A stretch of 64,000 nucleotides of DNA from Curtobacterium sp. MCLR17_036 (GCF_003234445.2 NZ_CP126269.1:2728001-2792000); one strand, 5' to 3'; positions 53,714 to 62,822 are shown, counted from the first letter of the stretch. The notes: generated by a model not told the origin, from the letters alone. Translations and numbers: made by a program.

Positions 53714-54352
53714 GTGACCATCGCGAACGACCGTCGTGCCGCCCTCAAGGCGAAGCACCGTGCGGCGATCCTGCAGGCCGCTCGCGACCTGGTCGACGAA
53801 CGGGGCGGCCGCGACTTCGGGGTCGACGACCTCGCCGAACGCGCCGACATCGCCCGGCGGACGGTCTTCAACCACTTCGGCTCCCTCGACGAGGTGCTGC
53901 TGGCGGTCTGCGAGCAGGAGCTCTCCGTCATCATCGACCGGTTCCTCGCGGACATGGCGCGGACCCCGGTCGGCGACGGGTCGCGTGCGTCGATGTTCGA
54001 GGAACTCGAGTCGGCCGCCCGCGGAGCCGACCTCGCCCCGGCCATCGCGAGCATGTCCCGGATCCTCGGCGACCCCGGCAAGGAGGACCCGAAGGCCGCG
54101 GTCCTCACCCAGACCGCGTTCTCGCGGGTGACCGACCGGCTCCGCGCCGAGGTCGCCCGTCGGTACCCGGCCGCCGACCCGCTCGACGCCGCACTGCTCG
54201 TCGAGTCCCTGATGAGCGGGATCGTCGTCATCGCCGACCACTGGCTGACGACCACCGGACCGCGACTCGACGACGACGCGGTCCGCGACTGGGACGCCCT
54301 GCTCGCCCGCCTCGTGCACAGCGTGCGCAGCGGGTACATGCCGAGCGACTGA
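53714..54352 (+). CDS. TetR-family regulator
   Basis: About 212 residues: helix-turn-helix AILQAARDLVDERGGRDFGVDDLAERADIARRTVFNHFGSLDEVLLAVC is recognisable near residues 15-65, then a helical ligand domain. I take GTG 53714 because the -10 box and operator lie upstream of it; ATG 53693 is within the operator. It precedes the MMPL gene by 83 bp in the same direction and most likely represses it. Confidence 0.87.
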   Translation: MTIANDRRAALKAKHRAAILQAARDLVDERGGRDFGVDDLAERADIARRTVFNHFGSLDEVLLAVCEQELSVIIDRFLADMARTPVGDGSRASMFEELESAARGADLAPAIASMSRILGDPGKEDPKAAVLTQTAFSRVTDRLRAEVARRYPAADPLDAALLVESLMSGIVVIADHWLTTTGPRLDDDAVRDWDALLARLVHSVRSGYMPSD

Positions 54353-54435
54353 CCCGCCACACACTCCACCCTCCAGGGGTCCACCGGCGCACCCCGCACC
54401 ACAGCACCTGACAAGGAAAGGAAGCAGGCACTCGC

Positions 54436-57126
54436 ATGGCCGGTCTCCTCTACCGTCTCGGACGGTTCTCGGCACGACGCCACTGGCTCGTGATCATCTC
54501 CTGGGTCGTGATCCTCGGCATCGTCGGCGGCACCTACGCCCTGTTCGCCGGCACGATCTCGTCCGCGATCTCGATCCCGAACACCAAGACCAGCCAGGTG
54601 CAGGACGAGCTCGCCGACAAGTTCCCGTCCGCGAACGGCGGCAACGGGACGATCGTCTTCCAGACGACGGACGGCAAGGCGTTCTCCGACGCGCAGCAGT
54701 CCGACATCGACGACTTCATGACGAAGCTCGAGCGGCTCGACGGCGTGAAGGGCACGACGAGCGGCTTCGCGACGCAGGACCAGCTCGACGAGCAGCGGCA
54801 GAAGATCGTCGACGGCCGCAAGGAGATCAGCGACGGCCGCGAGAAGCTCGAGCGCGGTCAGGACCAGCTCGACGCGCAGGAGAAGGAACTCGCCTCCGGC
54901 AAGCAGCAGATCGCGGACGCGCAGGACCAGCTCGACGCGCAGAAGGCCCAGGCGCAGGCCGCCGGTGCCGCAGCAGCCGCTGCCGCGCAGGCACAACTCG
55001 CCCAGGCGCAGGCGCAGATCGACGCCCAGCAGCAGCAGATCGACGCGGGTGCGCAGCAGCTGTCCGCGGCGCAGGACGAGATCGACGCGAACGCGAAGAA
55101 GCTCGACGACAGCTCGACCGAGCTCGAGCAGGGTTCGGCGCTGCTCGACCTGTCGAAGGACGTCCGGTTCGTCTCGTCGAACGGCAGCGCCGCGATCGGC
55201 ACCGTCCAGTTCACCAAGTCGACCTACGAGGTCCCGGCGGACACGAAGACCGCCATCGCGGACGATGCCGACTCGGCCGACATCGAGGGCGTCGACGTCT
55301 TCGTCTCGAACGACATCGCCCAGGGCGTCCCGTCGATCCTCGGTCCCGGTGAGATCGTCGGCGTGATCATCGCCGCGCTCGTGCTGTTCCTCATGCTCCG
55401 CACCGTCATCGGCGCGGCGATCCCGCTCGTCTCCGCCGTGCTCGGCGTCGGCGTCGCCTCGCTGGCCTCGCTGTCGTTCTCGAGCCTGGTCGAGTTCATC
55501 TCGGTCACGCCGGTGCTGGGGGTGATGCTCGGCCTGGCGGTCGGCATCGACTACTCGCTGTTCATCCTGAACCGGCACCGCACCCAGCTCAAGCAGGGCA
55601 TGGGCGTGCACGAGTCGATCGGCCTGGCGAACGGCACCTCCGGCAACGCGGTGGTCTTCGCCGGTGCGACCGTCATCGTCGCCCTGCTCGCGCTGAACAT
55701 CACGGGCATCCCGTTCCTCGGCCTGATGGGCACCGTCGGCGCCGTCGCGGTCTTCTTCGCGATCTGCATCGCGACGTCCTTCACCCCGGCGCTGCTGTCG
55801 CTCATCGGCATGCGGATCCTGCGCAAGAAGGAGCGCGCCAAGATCGGCAACACGGGCTCCACCCGGGTCCCGAACAAGCCGATGTCGACCTGGCGCGCGA
55901 TCGTCACGCTCGTCGCCGGCGTCGCCGTCCTCGGCACGATCGCCCTCCCCGCGACCCAGATGCGCCTCGGCCTGCCGAGCGGGTCGTCCGAGGCCGTCGA
56001 GTCGAGCCAGTACAAGGCCTACAAGACGCTCGAGCAGGAGTTCGGCGCCGGCCAGAACGGCCCGCTGCTCGTCGTCGCGACCCTGCCGGACGCGATCAGC
56101 AAGAGCGACGTCACCGCGACCGAGGTCACCATCGGTCAGGCGATCGCGAAGAACGACGACGTCGCGGCCGTGCTGCCCATCGGCACCTCGAAGGCGCGCG
56201 ACATCATCGCCTTCCAGGTGAAGCCGGACGGCGGCCCGGACAGCGTCTCGACCGAGGAGGTCGTGAAGGACCTGCGCGAGCAGACCGTCTCGACCGACGA
56301 CGGCACGGTCACCCTCGGCGTCGCCGGCAACGCCTCGGCGAACATCGACGTGTCCGAGAAGCTCTCGAACGTGCTGCCGCTGTACCTCGTGGTCGTCGTC
56401 GGGCTCTCGCTGATCATCCTGATCATCGTGTTCCGGTCGTTCCTCGTGCCGATCACCGCGACCGCCGGCTTCATCCTGTCGGTCCTGGCGTCCTTCGGCG
56501 GCCTGACCGCGATCTACCAGTTCGGCTGGCTCGGCTCCGTGTTCGGTGTGCACGACCCGGCACCGATCCTGAGCTTCCTGCCCATCATCGAGATCGGCAT
56601 CCTGTTCGGGCTCGCGATGGACTACCAGCTCTTCCTGGTGTCCGGCATGCGTGAGGCCTACGCCCACGGCGCCTCGGCGAAGGTCGCGGTCCAGCGCGGT
56701 CTGCACGCCGGACGCGCGGTGGTCACGGCGGCCGCGATCATCATGATCTCGGTGTTCGCGGGCTTCATCTTCTCGGACTCGTCCACGATCAAGCCGATCG
56801 GCTTCGGCCTGGCGTTCGGTGTGCTGGTCGACGCGTTCGTCGTCCGCATGCTGCTCATCCCGGCGGCGATGCACCTGCTCGGCAAGAGCGCCTGGTGGTT
56901 CCCGAAGTGGCTCGACCGCATCGTGCCGGACGTCGACGTCGAGGGCGCCAAGCTCGAACGCGGCGACGCCTCGCACGGCGACGCGCACGGCGGCGACTCG
57001 CGCGGTGACTCCCGCGGCGCCGATCCCCGCGGCGCCGAGGACACCCACACCGGCGCCCACGCCCTGCCGGTGCAGCCCGACGCCCACCCGCACGACTCGG
57101 GGCACCCGCCCGCGCACCGCGCGTAG
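54436..57126 (+). CDS. MMPL-family transporter with coiled-coil insert and His-rich tail
   Basis: The 896-residue RND-superfamily protein has twelve helices in two halves (GVMLGLAVGIDYSLFILNRHR in the first, GILFGLAMDYQLFLVSGMRE in the second, each with the family's central acidic residues). The first outer loop holds a long Gln/Ala heptad region (about residues 110-230). The C-terminus is a 40-residue His/Asp/Gly-rich tail. Such pumps export lipids or drugs by proton flow. Its substrate is unknown; the upstream TetR gene suggests drug or lipid induction. Confidence 0.92.
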   Translation: MAGLLYRLGRFSARRHWLVIISWVVILGIVGGTYALFAGTISSAISIPNTKTSQVQDELADKFPSANGGNGTIVFQTTDGKAFSDAQQSDIDDFMTKLERLDGVKGTTSGFATQDQLDEQRQKIVDGRKEISDGREKLERGQDQLDAQEKELASGKQQIADAQDQLDAQKAQAQAAGAAAAAAAQAQLAQAQAQIDAQQQQIDAGAQQLSAAQDEIDANAKKLDDSSTELEQGSALLDLSKDVRFVSSNGSAAIGTVQFTKSTYEVPADTKTAIADDADSADIEGVDVFVSNDIAQGVPSILGPGEIVGVIIAALVLFLMLRTVIGAAIPLVSAVLGVGVASLASLSFSSLVEFISVTPVLGVMLGLAVGIDYSLFILNRHRTQLKQGMGVHESIGLANGTSGNAVVFAGATVIVALLALNITGIPFLGLMGTVGAVAVFFAICIATSFTPALLSLIGMRILRKKERAKIGNTGSTRVPNKPMSTWRAIVTLVAGVAVLGTIALPATQMRLGLPSGSSEAVESSQYKAYKTLEQEFGAGQNGPLLVVATLPDAISKSDVTATEVTIGQAIAKNDDVAAVLPIGTSKARDIIAFQVKPDGGPDSVSTEEVVKDLREQTVSTDDGTVTLGVAGNASANIDVSEKLSNVLPLYLVVVVGLSLIILIIVFRSFLVPITATAGFILSVLASFGGLTAIYQFGWLGSVFGVHDPAPILSFLPIIEIGILFGLAMDYQLFLVSGMREAYAHGASAKVAVQRGLHAGRAVVTAAAIIMISVFAGFIFSDSSTIKPIGFGLAFGVLVDAFVVRMLLIPAAMHLLGKSAWWFPKWLDRIVPDVDVEGAKLERGDASHGDAHGGDSRGDSRGADPRGAEDTHTGAHALPVQPDAHPHDSGHPPAHRA

Positions 57127-57127
57127 T

Positions 57128-57190
57128 CGACGCACCACCGGGGAGGCCCGGTGCCGGTCCACGTGACCGGCGCCGGGCCTCCGGTGCGTC
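57128..57190 (+). terminator. Imperfect GGGAGGCCCGG hairpin after the MMPL gene
   Basis: GACGCACC/GGTGCGTC ends and an inner GGAGGCCCGG/CCGGGCCTCC pair form a long imperfect stem right after the MMPL stop. Confidence 0.65.
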
Positions 57191-57234
57191 CGGGTTGGGG
57201 AGGCCGGGCCTGGCCCCGGGACTCGGACCCCGAT

Positions 57235-57425
57235 CGACAACATCGACGTCGTCCGACACCGACCATGTCGCGACCACGTCCGCACCCCTCGCGTCGTCAC
57301 GCGTGCGACAACATCGACGTCGTCAGACACCGACCTTGTCGCGACCACGTCGGCACCCCTCGCGCCGACACGCGTGCGACAACATCGACGTCGTCCGACA
57401 CCGACCTTGTCGCACCGACCAGCAC
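57235..57425. repeat. 71-bp tandem repeat upstream of the OhrR-like gene
   Basis: CGACAACATCGACGTCGT begins at 57235, 57306 and 57377, a period of 71 bp, with the third unit cut short. Each unit carries CGACAA and TTGTCG arms (CATGTCG in the first) about 24 bp apart. The gap 57127-57544 holds no supported gene. Confidence 0.85.
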
Positions 57426-57517
57426 CGACGTCGCACCGACCAGCACCGCGCCCACCCGCTCCGCCGAACCCGCACCGCGCCCACCCGGCCCGCACGAACC
57501 CCCAGCCCTCGCGACCC

Positions 57518-57538
57518 TTCGTGCACGAACGGTACGCT
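57518..57538 (+). promoter_or_regulatory. OhrR-like operator and leaderless promoter
   Basis: TTCGTGCACGAA (57518-57529) is a perfect 12-bp palindrome. TACGCT (57533-57538) follows and lies six bases before the ATG at 57545. Autorepression is inferred. Confidence 0.75.
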
Positions 57539-57544
57539 GGAACG

Positions 57545-57985
57545 ATGACCGACGAACCGGACCCGCTCGCGCTCGACCGGCAGCTGTGCTTCGCCCTCGC
57601 CGCTACGAGCCGGAGCGTCATCGGGCTGTACCGCGACCTGCTCGAGCCGATGGGCCTCACCCACCCGCAGTACCTCGTGCTGCTCGCACTGTGGGAACGC
57701 GACCCCCGGTCCGTACGGGAGATCGCGGGGGAACTCCGCCTGGACTCCGCGACGCTGAGCCCGCTGTTGAAGCGGCTGGAGGCCTCGGGCTACGTCCGCC
57801 GCACGCGCAGCACGGCCGACGAACGGCAGCTCGAGGTCTCGCTCACCACGGCGGGGCGCGCACTCCGCGACCGGGCGCAGGCGGTCCCGCTCGCCGTCGC
57901 GGACCGGCTCGGGTGGCCGCTCGCCCGGCTCGAGGCCCTGAAGGACGAGCTCACCGATCTGCTGGAACGCGTCGACCAGGTGTGA
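57545..57985 (+). CDS. ohrR: OhrR-like redox-sensing MarR regulator
   Basis: The 146-residue protein opens with LALDRQLCFALAATSR, the OhrR signature with the peroxide-sensing cysteine at position 15. SVREIAGELRLDSATLSPLLKRLEASGYVRR is the recognition helix region. Organic hydroperoxides should oxidise Cys15 and release it from DNA. The same palindrome lies before this gene and before the next one, so it probably controls itself and the downstream zinc-ribbon and old yellow enzyme genes. No ohr peroxidase gene is in the window. Confidence 0.88.
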   Translation: MTDEPDPLALDRQLCFALAATSRSVIGLYRDLLEPMGLTHPQYLVLLALWERDPRSVREIAGELRLDSATLSPLLKRLEASGYVRRTRSTADERQLEVSLTTAGRALRDRAQAVPLAVADRLGWPLARLEALKDELTDLLERVDQV

Positions 57986-58009
57986 TCGGACCCGATCGGT
58001 GGCACAATG

Positions 58010-58023
58010 GTTCGTGCACGAAC
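58010..58023. promoter_or_regulatory. Second OhrR-like operator
   Basis: GTTCGTGCACGAAC is a perfect 14-bp palindrome sharing its 12-bp core with the site at 57518, 20 bp before the GTG at 58043. Confidence 0.75.
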
Positions 58024-58042
58024 GAATTGAGAGGACACCCTC

Positions 58043-58255
58043 GTGGGACGCTTCGCGAAGTGGTACGAACGGTGGAACACGACGCTCATCGACAAGATGG
58101 GCCCGTCGCAGATCGGCGCCGGACGCCCCGAGGGCATCGACGACCGCACGATCGACCGGGGCTGCCCGCTCTGCGGCAAGCCGCTCTCCCAGCACCAGGT
58201 GATCCGCCCCGAGGGCCAGGTCCGCTCGTCGACGCTCGTCTGCCCGCGCGAATGA
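58043..58255 (+). CDS. Small zinc-ribbon-like protein
   Basis: The 70-residue protein has a Trp-rich basic start (MGRFAKWYERWNTTLIDKMGP) and a CPLC...VCP cysteine pattern near residues 41-67 suggesting a small zinc ribbon. GAGAGGA precedes the GTG at 58043. Directly behind an OhrR-type operator, it may be peroxide-inducible. Function unknown. Confidence 0.75.
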   Translation: MGRFAKWYERWNTTLIDKMGPSQIGAGRPEGIDDRTIDRGCPLCGKPLSQHQVIRPEGQVRSSTLVCPRE

Positions 58256-58307
58256 CCATCCGGCCCGAGACGGAATTGCGGAGCACAACAGCCGGTTGCA
58301 CCGACAC

Positions 58308-59402
58308 GTGAAGCTCTTCGAACGCGCCGAACTCGGCGCCCTCACCCTGAACAACCGCATCGTGATGGCCCCCCTCACCCGGACGCGCGCCGGCGAGCAG
58401 GGCATCCCGAACGACCTGCTCGTCGAGCACTACCGGCAGCGCGCCGGCCTCGGCATGATCATCACCGAGGGCACGTGGCCCGTGCAGGAAGGCCGCTCCT
58501 ACCCCGGGCAGCCCGGCATCGAGACCGACGAGCAGGTCGCCGGCTGGCGCCGCGTCGCCGACGCCGTGCACGCCGAGGGCGGCACCATCGTCATGCAGCT
58601 CATGCACGGCGGCCGCGTCTCGCACACCGCCATCTCGCAGACGCCGCGCATCGTCGGCCCGTCCGCCGTCGCGGCGCCCGGTCAGACGCACCTGCCCGAC
58701 GGCTCGAAGGCCGACATGCCGGTGCCGCACGAGCTCACCACCGACGAGGTCCGGCAGGCCGTGCAGGGCTTCGCCCAGGCCGCCCGCAACGCGATCGCCG
58801 CCGGGCTCGACGGCGTCGAGGTGCACGGCGCGAACGGCTACCTGGTGCACGAGTTCCTGTCGCCGGTGTCGAACACCCGCACCGACGAGTACGGCGGCTC
58901 CCCGGAGAACCGTGCCCGCTTCGCGGTCGAGGTCACCACGGCCGTCGCCGAGGCCGTCGGCGCCGACCGCACCGGCATCCGCCTGTCGCCGCAGCACGGG
59001 ATCCAGGGCGTGCTCGAGGAGGACGACGCCGACGTGCGCGCGACCTACACGGCACTCGCCGAGGGCCTGGCGCCGCTCGGGCTCGCCTTCGTCGACGTGC
59101 TGCACGCCGAGCCGACGAGCGACCTGGTGCAGCACATCCGCCGCACCGCGGGTGCGCCGTTCGTCGTGAACTCCGGCTTCTCGTCGCTGACCACCCGCGA
59201 CGAGGCGATCGCCATCCTCGACCAGGACGTCGCCGACGCCGTGGCCGTCGGTCGCGCCGCGATCGCGAACCCGGACCTCGCGCACCGTTGGGAGCGCGAC
59301 GCGGAGCTCAACGAGCCGCGTCCGGAGCTCTTCTACGGTGCCTCTGCCGAGGGCTACACCGACTACCCGACGCTGGCCGAGGTGCGCGCGTCCGTCGCGT
59401 AG
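58308..59402 (+). CDS. Old yellow enzyme family NADH:flavin oxidoreductase
   Basis: The 364-residue FMN enzyme has MAPLTRTRA, the catalytic HGANGYLVHEFLSP (His-Asn-Tyr) and TDEYGGSPENRARF. It reduces alpha,beta-unsaturated carbonyls or nitro compounds. GTG 58308 (VKLFERAELG) fits the family N-terminus; a TTG four codons earlier is possible. It follows the zinc-ribbon gene by 52 bp and probably shares the OhrR-controlled transcript. Confidence 0.93.
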   Translation: MKLFERAELGALTLNNRIVMAPLTRTRAGEQGIPNDLLVEHYRQRAGLGMIITEGTWPVQEGRSYPGQPGIETDEQVAGWRRVADAVHAEGGTIVMQLMHGGRVSHTAISQTPRIVGPSAVAAPGQTHLPDGSKADMPVPHELTTDEVRQAVQGFAQAARNAIAAGLDGVEVHGANGYLVHEFLSPVSNTRTDEYGGSPENRARFAVEVTTAVAEAVGADRTGIRLSPQHGIQGVLEEDDADVRATYTALAEGLAPLGLAFVDVLHAEPTSDLVQHIRRTAGAPFVVNSGFSSLTTRDEAIAILDQDVADAVAVGRAAIANPDLAHRWERDAELNEPRPELFYGASAEGYTDYPTLAEVRASVA

Positions 59403-59417
59403 CCGACGCGACCAGCT

Positions 59418-59465
59418 GACGGACGGGAGGCCCGGTGCACGCTCGCACCGGGCCTCCCGTCCGTC
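59418..59465. terminator. 21-bp perfect hairpin of the GGACGGGAGGC family
   Basis: Positions 59418-59438 pair with 59445-59465 around the loop ACGCTC, between convergent stops at 59402 and 59488. Confidence 0.8.
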
Positions 59466-59487
59466 GGTCGGACCGTTCCGTCCGCGC

Positions 59488-60756
59488 TCAGGCCGCGCCG
59501 TGGCTGGCGCGGCTGCGCCGCGACAGCGAGTCGATGATCACGGCGAGCAGCAGGACCGCGCCGGTGATCATGTAGCGGATCGACGAGTCGAGGCTGAGCA
59601 GGGTCAGCCCGTTCGAGATCGACTGGATGACGATGATGCCGAGGAGTGCCGACCAGGCGCTCCCCCGGCCGCCGAACAGGCTCGTCCCGCCGATGACGGC
59701 GGCGGCGATGGCGTTGAGGTTCGTGTCGCCCGCGCCCGAGGACAGGCTCGCCGAGTTGAGGCGGGCGGCGGCGAGGATGCCGCCGATCGTGGCGAAGAGC
59801 GACGTGAGCACGAACACCGAGATGTAGATCCGGTTCACCCGGATGCCGGACCGGCGGGCGGCCTCGACATTGCCGCCGACGGCGAAGACCGAGCGACCCC
59901 AGCGGGTGCGCTTCAGCACGAAGTTCATGAGCACCACGAGCACGACGAAGAACACGAACGAGGTGCCGGTGCCGAAGTCGCGGGACAGGTACCAGACCAT
60001 GACCCCGAGGCCGATGAACAGCGCGACCGACTTCGCGATCGTGAGCGACAGCGCGCTCGTCGACAGACCGGCACGACGGCGTCGGGCGGCGCGACGCACC
60101 TCGGTGGCGAACAGGCCGCCGGCGGCCACGGCCGCGAGCACGTAGGCGAGCCACGGCGGCAGGTACGACGCCGAGGCGAACTGCACGATCGGCGAGTCGT
60201 ACGGCAGGTTGATCGAGCCGTTCGGGCCGAGGATGAGCAGCTGCAACCCGAGGAAGCCGAGCAGCCCCGCGAGCGTGATGACGAAGCTCGGCACGCCGAA
60301 GCGCGTGAACAGCAGGCCGTAGAGCAGGCCGGCCGCGGCGCCGACCGCGAGGGCGACGACGATGACGAGCCACAGCGGCCAGCCGAGCGTCGTCAGCCCC
60401 TGGCCGAGGATGGCGGCCGCGAGTCCGCTGACGCTGCCGACCGACAGGTCGATCTCGCCGAGCAGCAGCACCAGGACGATGCCGATCGCGATGGTGCCGA
60501 CGGCGGCGCACTGCAGTGCGAGGTTCACGAGGTTCCCCGGCGACAGGAAGTCGGGCGACAGCGCCTGGAACACCGCCCAGATGACGATGAGGCCGACGAC
60601 GACCGGCAGCGAGCCGATGTCACCGCCGCGCACCCGGCGGACGAACGCCTTGGCGGCACCCCCGATGCCCTGGTCGCGCAGGAGCCGTTCGTCCTGCAGG
60701 TCGGCCGCCGACGCGGTCGGCGTCGCCGCGGTGAGGGTCTCGTCGGTCTTGCTCAT
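59488..60756 (-). CDS. CUT2 sugar importer permease (XylH/FrcC type)
   Basis: The 422-residue permease has about ten helices, with [21 protein letters not shown] and FAVGGNVEAARRSGIRVNRIYISVFVL typical of CUT2 systems. It is the last gene of the operon, overlapping the ATPase gene by 4 bp. Xylose or a related sugar is a plausible substrate given the similarity of the binding protein to XylF. Confidence 0.92.
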   Translation of the reverse strand: MSKTDETLTAATPTASAADLQDERLLRDQGIGGAAKAFVRRVRGGDIGSLPVVVGLIVIWAVFQALSPDFLSPGNLVNLALQCAAVGTIAIGIVLVLLLGEIDLSVGSVSGLAAAILGQGLTTLGWPLWLVIVVALAVGAAAGLLYGLLFTRFGVPSFVITLAGLLGFLGLQLLILGPNGSINLPYDSPIVQFASASYLPPWLAYVLAAVAAGGLFATEVRRAARRRRAGLSTSALSLTIAKSVALFIGLGVMVWYLSRDFGTGTSFVFFVVLVVLMNFVLKRTRWGRSVFAVGGNVEAARRSGIRVNRIYISVFVLTSLFATIGGILAAARLNSASLSSGAGDTNLNAIAAAVIGGTSLFGGRGSAWSALLGIIVIQSISNGLTLLSLDSSIRYMITGAVLLLAVIIDSLSRRSRASHGAA

Positions 60757-61580
60757 GCTGTCGGCTCCTGTTCGGTCCTGGCGGCGGCGCGGCGGGTGAC
60801 GGCGTTGTCGGTGGCGCCGGTGATCGCCGCGATGATCTCCTCGTAGGAGACGTCGTCGATGCGGAACGTCCCGTTGTTGCGGCCCAGTCGCAGGACGGCG
60901 ACCCGGTCGGCCACCGCCTGGACGTCGGCGAGGTTGTGGCTGATGAGCACGACGCCGAGACCGCGTTCGCGGAGCCGCTCGACCAGGTTGAGCACCTCGG
61001 CGGTCTGCGCGACGCCGAGGGCCGCGGTCGGCTCGTCGAGGATGACGACCTGCGGCTCGCCGATGAGCGAACGGGCGATGGCGACCGTCTGCCGCTGCCC
61101 GCCGGACAGCGACGCGATGGGGATCCGCACGGAGGGGATCCGGGCGGCGAGCTGCTGGAGCAGCTCCCACGAGCGCCGCTCCATCTCCTCCTCGTCGAGC
61201 AGGGGGTGCGCGATCTCGCGGCCGAGGTACAGGTTCGACACCACGTCGAGGTTGTCGGCGAGTGCGAGGTCCTGGAACACCGTCGCGATGCCGAGCGTCT
61301 GCGCCGCCGCCGGGTTGGGGACGGAGACCTCGTCGCCGTCGAACGTGATGGTGCCGCCGTCGGGCGTGTAGACCCCGGCGAGGATCTTCACGAACGTCGA
61401 CTTGCCGGCGCCGTTGTCCCCGACGATGGCGACGACCTCGCCGGGGAACACGTCGAGGTCGATGTCGCTGAGGGCCTGGACGGCGCCGAACCGCTTGGAG
61501 ATCCCCCGCAGGGACATGACCGGTTCGACGGGGTGGTGTGCTGCTGCTGGTGACGCGTTGCTCACGGGTGTCGTGCTCAC
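60753..61580 (-). CDS. CUT2 sugar importer ATPase, single-domain
   Basis: The 275-residue protein has one ABC domain (Walker A GDNGAGKST, signature LSGGQRQ, Walker [12 protein letters not shown], switch ISHN). Most CUT2 ATPases, including the MmsA-type one in this window, are double; single-domain forms occur in FrcA-like systems. GTG start at 61580 with GAGGACG upstream. It presumably works as a homodimer. Confidence 0.92.
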   Translation of the reverse strand: MSTTPVSNASPAAAHHPVEPVMSLRGISKRFGAVQALSDIDLDVFPGEVVAIVGDNGAGKSTFVKILAGVYTPDGGTITFDGDEVSVPNPAAAQTLGIATVFQDLALADNLDVVSNLYLGREIAHPLLDEEEMERRSWELLQQLAARIPSVRIPIASLSGGQRQTVAIARSLIGEPQVVILDEPTAALGVAQTAEVLNLVERLRERGLGVVLISHNLADVQAVADRVAVLRLGRNNGTFRIDDVSYEEIIAAITGATDNAVTRRAAARTEQEPTA

Positions 61581-61604
61581 GGGTGTCGTCCTCGATCGGA
61601 TGGG

Positions 61605-61636
61605 GCCCGCCCGGTCCGACTGGGGACCGGGCGGGC
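61605..61636 (-). terminator. Intra-operon hairpin after the XylF-like gene
   Basis: GCCCGCCCGGTCC (61605-61617) pairs with 61624-61636 over 13 bp, between the binding-protein stop and the ATPase start. Confidence 0.75.
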
Positions 61637-61646
61637 GGGGTCGGAC

Positions 61647-62762
61647 CTACTTGATGCCGGCGCTGGTGCAGGCGGCGGCGTACTGCGAGGTGCAGATCTT
61701 CGACACCTCGTAGAGGCCGTCCTTGACCACCGTCGACTCGACGTTGTCGGTGGTCACGGCCACCGGGTCGAGCAGCGTGGACTGCACGCTCGCGCCACCG
61801 GCGGTCTGCACCGTGGTGTCGCCCTTCGGGGTGTCGCCCTTCGCGAACTGGATCGCGAGGTCGGCGGCCTTCGACGCCTCGGGCTTGAACGCCTTGTAGA
61901 CGGTCATGTACTGCTCACCCGCGAGGATCCGCTGGATGCCGGCGAGCGAGGCGTCCTGTCCGGTGACGGGCGGGAGCTCGCTCACGCCGGCCGACTTGAG
62001 GGCCGCGATGACGCCCCCGCCGGTGTCGTCGTTCGCCGCGTAGACGCCGGTGATCTTGTCCGCGCCGAGCTTGCTGATCTGGCCGGCCGCCCAGTCCTGC
62101 GCCTTGGCCGGGTCCCACCCGGGGGTGTCGTACTCGGCGAGCACCTTGTAACCACTGTCGTCGATGACCGAGTGCGCGCCCTTCTTGAACTGCGAGGCGT
62201 TGTTGTCGGTCGGCGAGCCGTTCACCATGATGATGCCCGAGCCCTCCGGGACCTTCTTCGCCTTGAGGGCGTCGACGAGGGCCTGCCCCTGGAGCTCACC
62301 GACCTTCTCGTTGTCGAACGAGATGTAGTAGCTCAGGTCGGGGCTGTCGATGAGCCGGTCGTAGGAGATGACCGGGACCTTCTTGGCCTTGGCCTGCTGC
62401 ACGATGGACGCTGCCGCCTCGCCGTCGAACGGGTCGAGGACCAGGACCTTGACGCCCTGCGTGAGCATCGACTGGGCCTGCTGCAGCTGCTTCGACGCGT
62501 CGCCGTCGGCGTTCGCGTAGACGACGGAGCAGCCGCTGCACTGCTTCTTCACCTCGGCGGTGAAGAGCGGGCGGTCTGCGCTTGCGTAGCGGGCGGTGAC
62601 GGAGTCGGGCAGGAGCAGCCCGATCTTCGCCTTCGAGGCGTCGCCGCCCCCGCCGCCGGAACCGGTCCCCGCGTCGGCTCCGTTGGAACAGCCGGCCAGG
62701 GTGGTGATCGCGAGCAGCAGGGCGCTGACGCCCAGCATCGCTCGTGTGGTGGATTTCTTCAT
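61647..62762 (-). CDS. CUT2 sugar importer, substrate-binding lipoprotein (XylF/FrcB type)
   Basis: The 371-residue protein has a lipobox TTLAGCSN (Cys25) and the XylF-like fold ([46 protein letters not shown]). It also has two extra cysteine pairs (QCSGCSV, and ICTSQYAAACT at the C-terminus) that may form disulfides outside the cell. GGAGGG lies before the ATG at 62762. It heads a binding protein-ATPase-permease operon next to a ROK regulator. Confidence 0.92.
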   Translation of the reverse strand: MKKSTTRAMLGVSALLLAITTLAGCSNGADAGTGSGGGGGDASKAKIGLLLPDSVTARYASADRPLFTAEVKKQCSGCSVVYANADGDASKQLQQAQSMLTQGVKVLVLDPFDGEAAASIVQQAKAKKVPVISYDRLIDSPDLSYYISFDNEKVGELQGQALVDALKAKKVPEGSGIIMVNGSPTDNNASQFKKGAHSVIDDSGYKVLAEYDTPGWDPAKAQDWAAGQISKLGADKITGVYAANDDTGGGVIAALKSAGVSELPPVTGQDASLAGIQRILAGEQYMTVYKAFKPEASKAADLAIQFAKGDTPKGDTTVQTAGGASVQSTLLDPVAVTTDNVESTVVKDGLYEVSKICTSQYAAACTSAGIK

Positions 62763-62822
62763 CGAAACGCCCTCCAACAGGTGGACCGCCGTCGTTGGCG
62801 GTGCCCTGAGTGTGGCAGCGAG

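Noticed and set aside
57235..57425. CRISPR or integron attachment array
   Set aside because: Only 2-3 contiguous 71-bp units, no spacers, no integrase or cas gene.
53584..57660. A 1358-codon open frame on the minus strand opposite the MMPL gene
   Set aside because: Its translation is Arg/Glu/Val/Asp shadow sequence with no domain. The plus strand encodes a clear membrane transporter; such frames arise from high GC.
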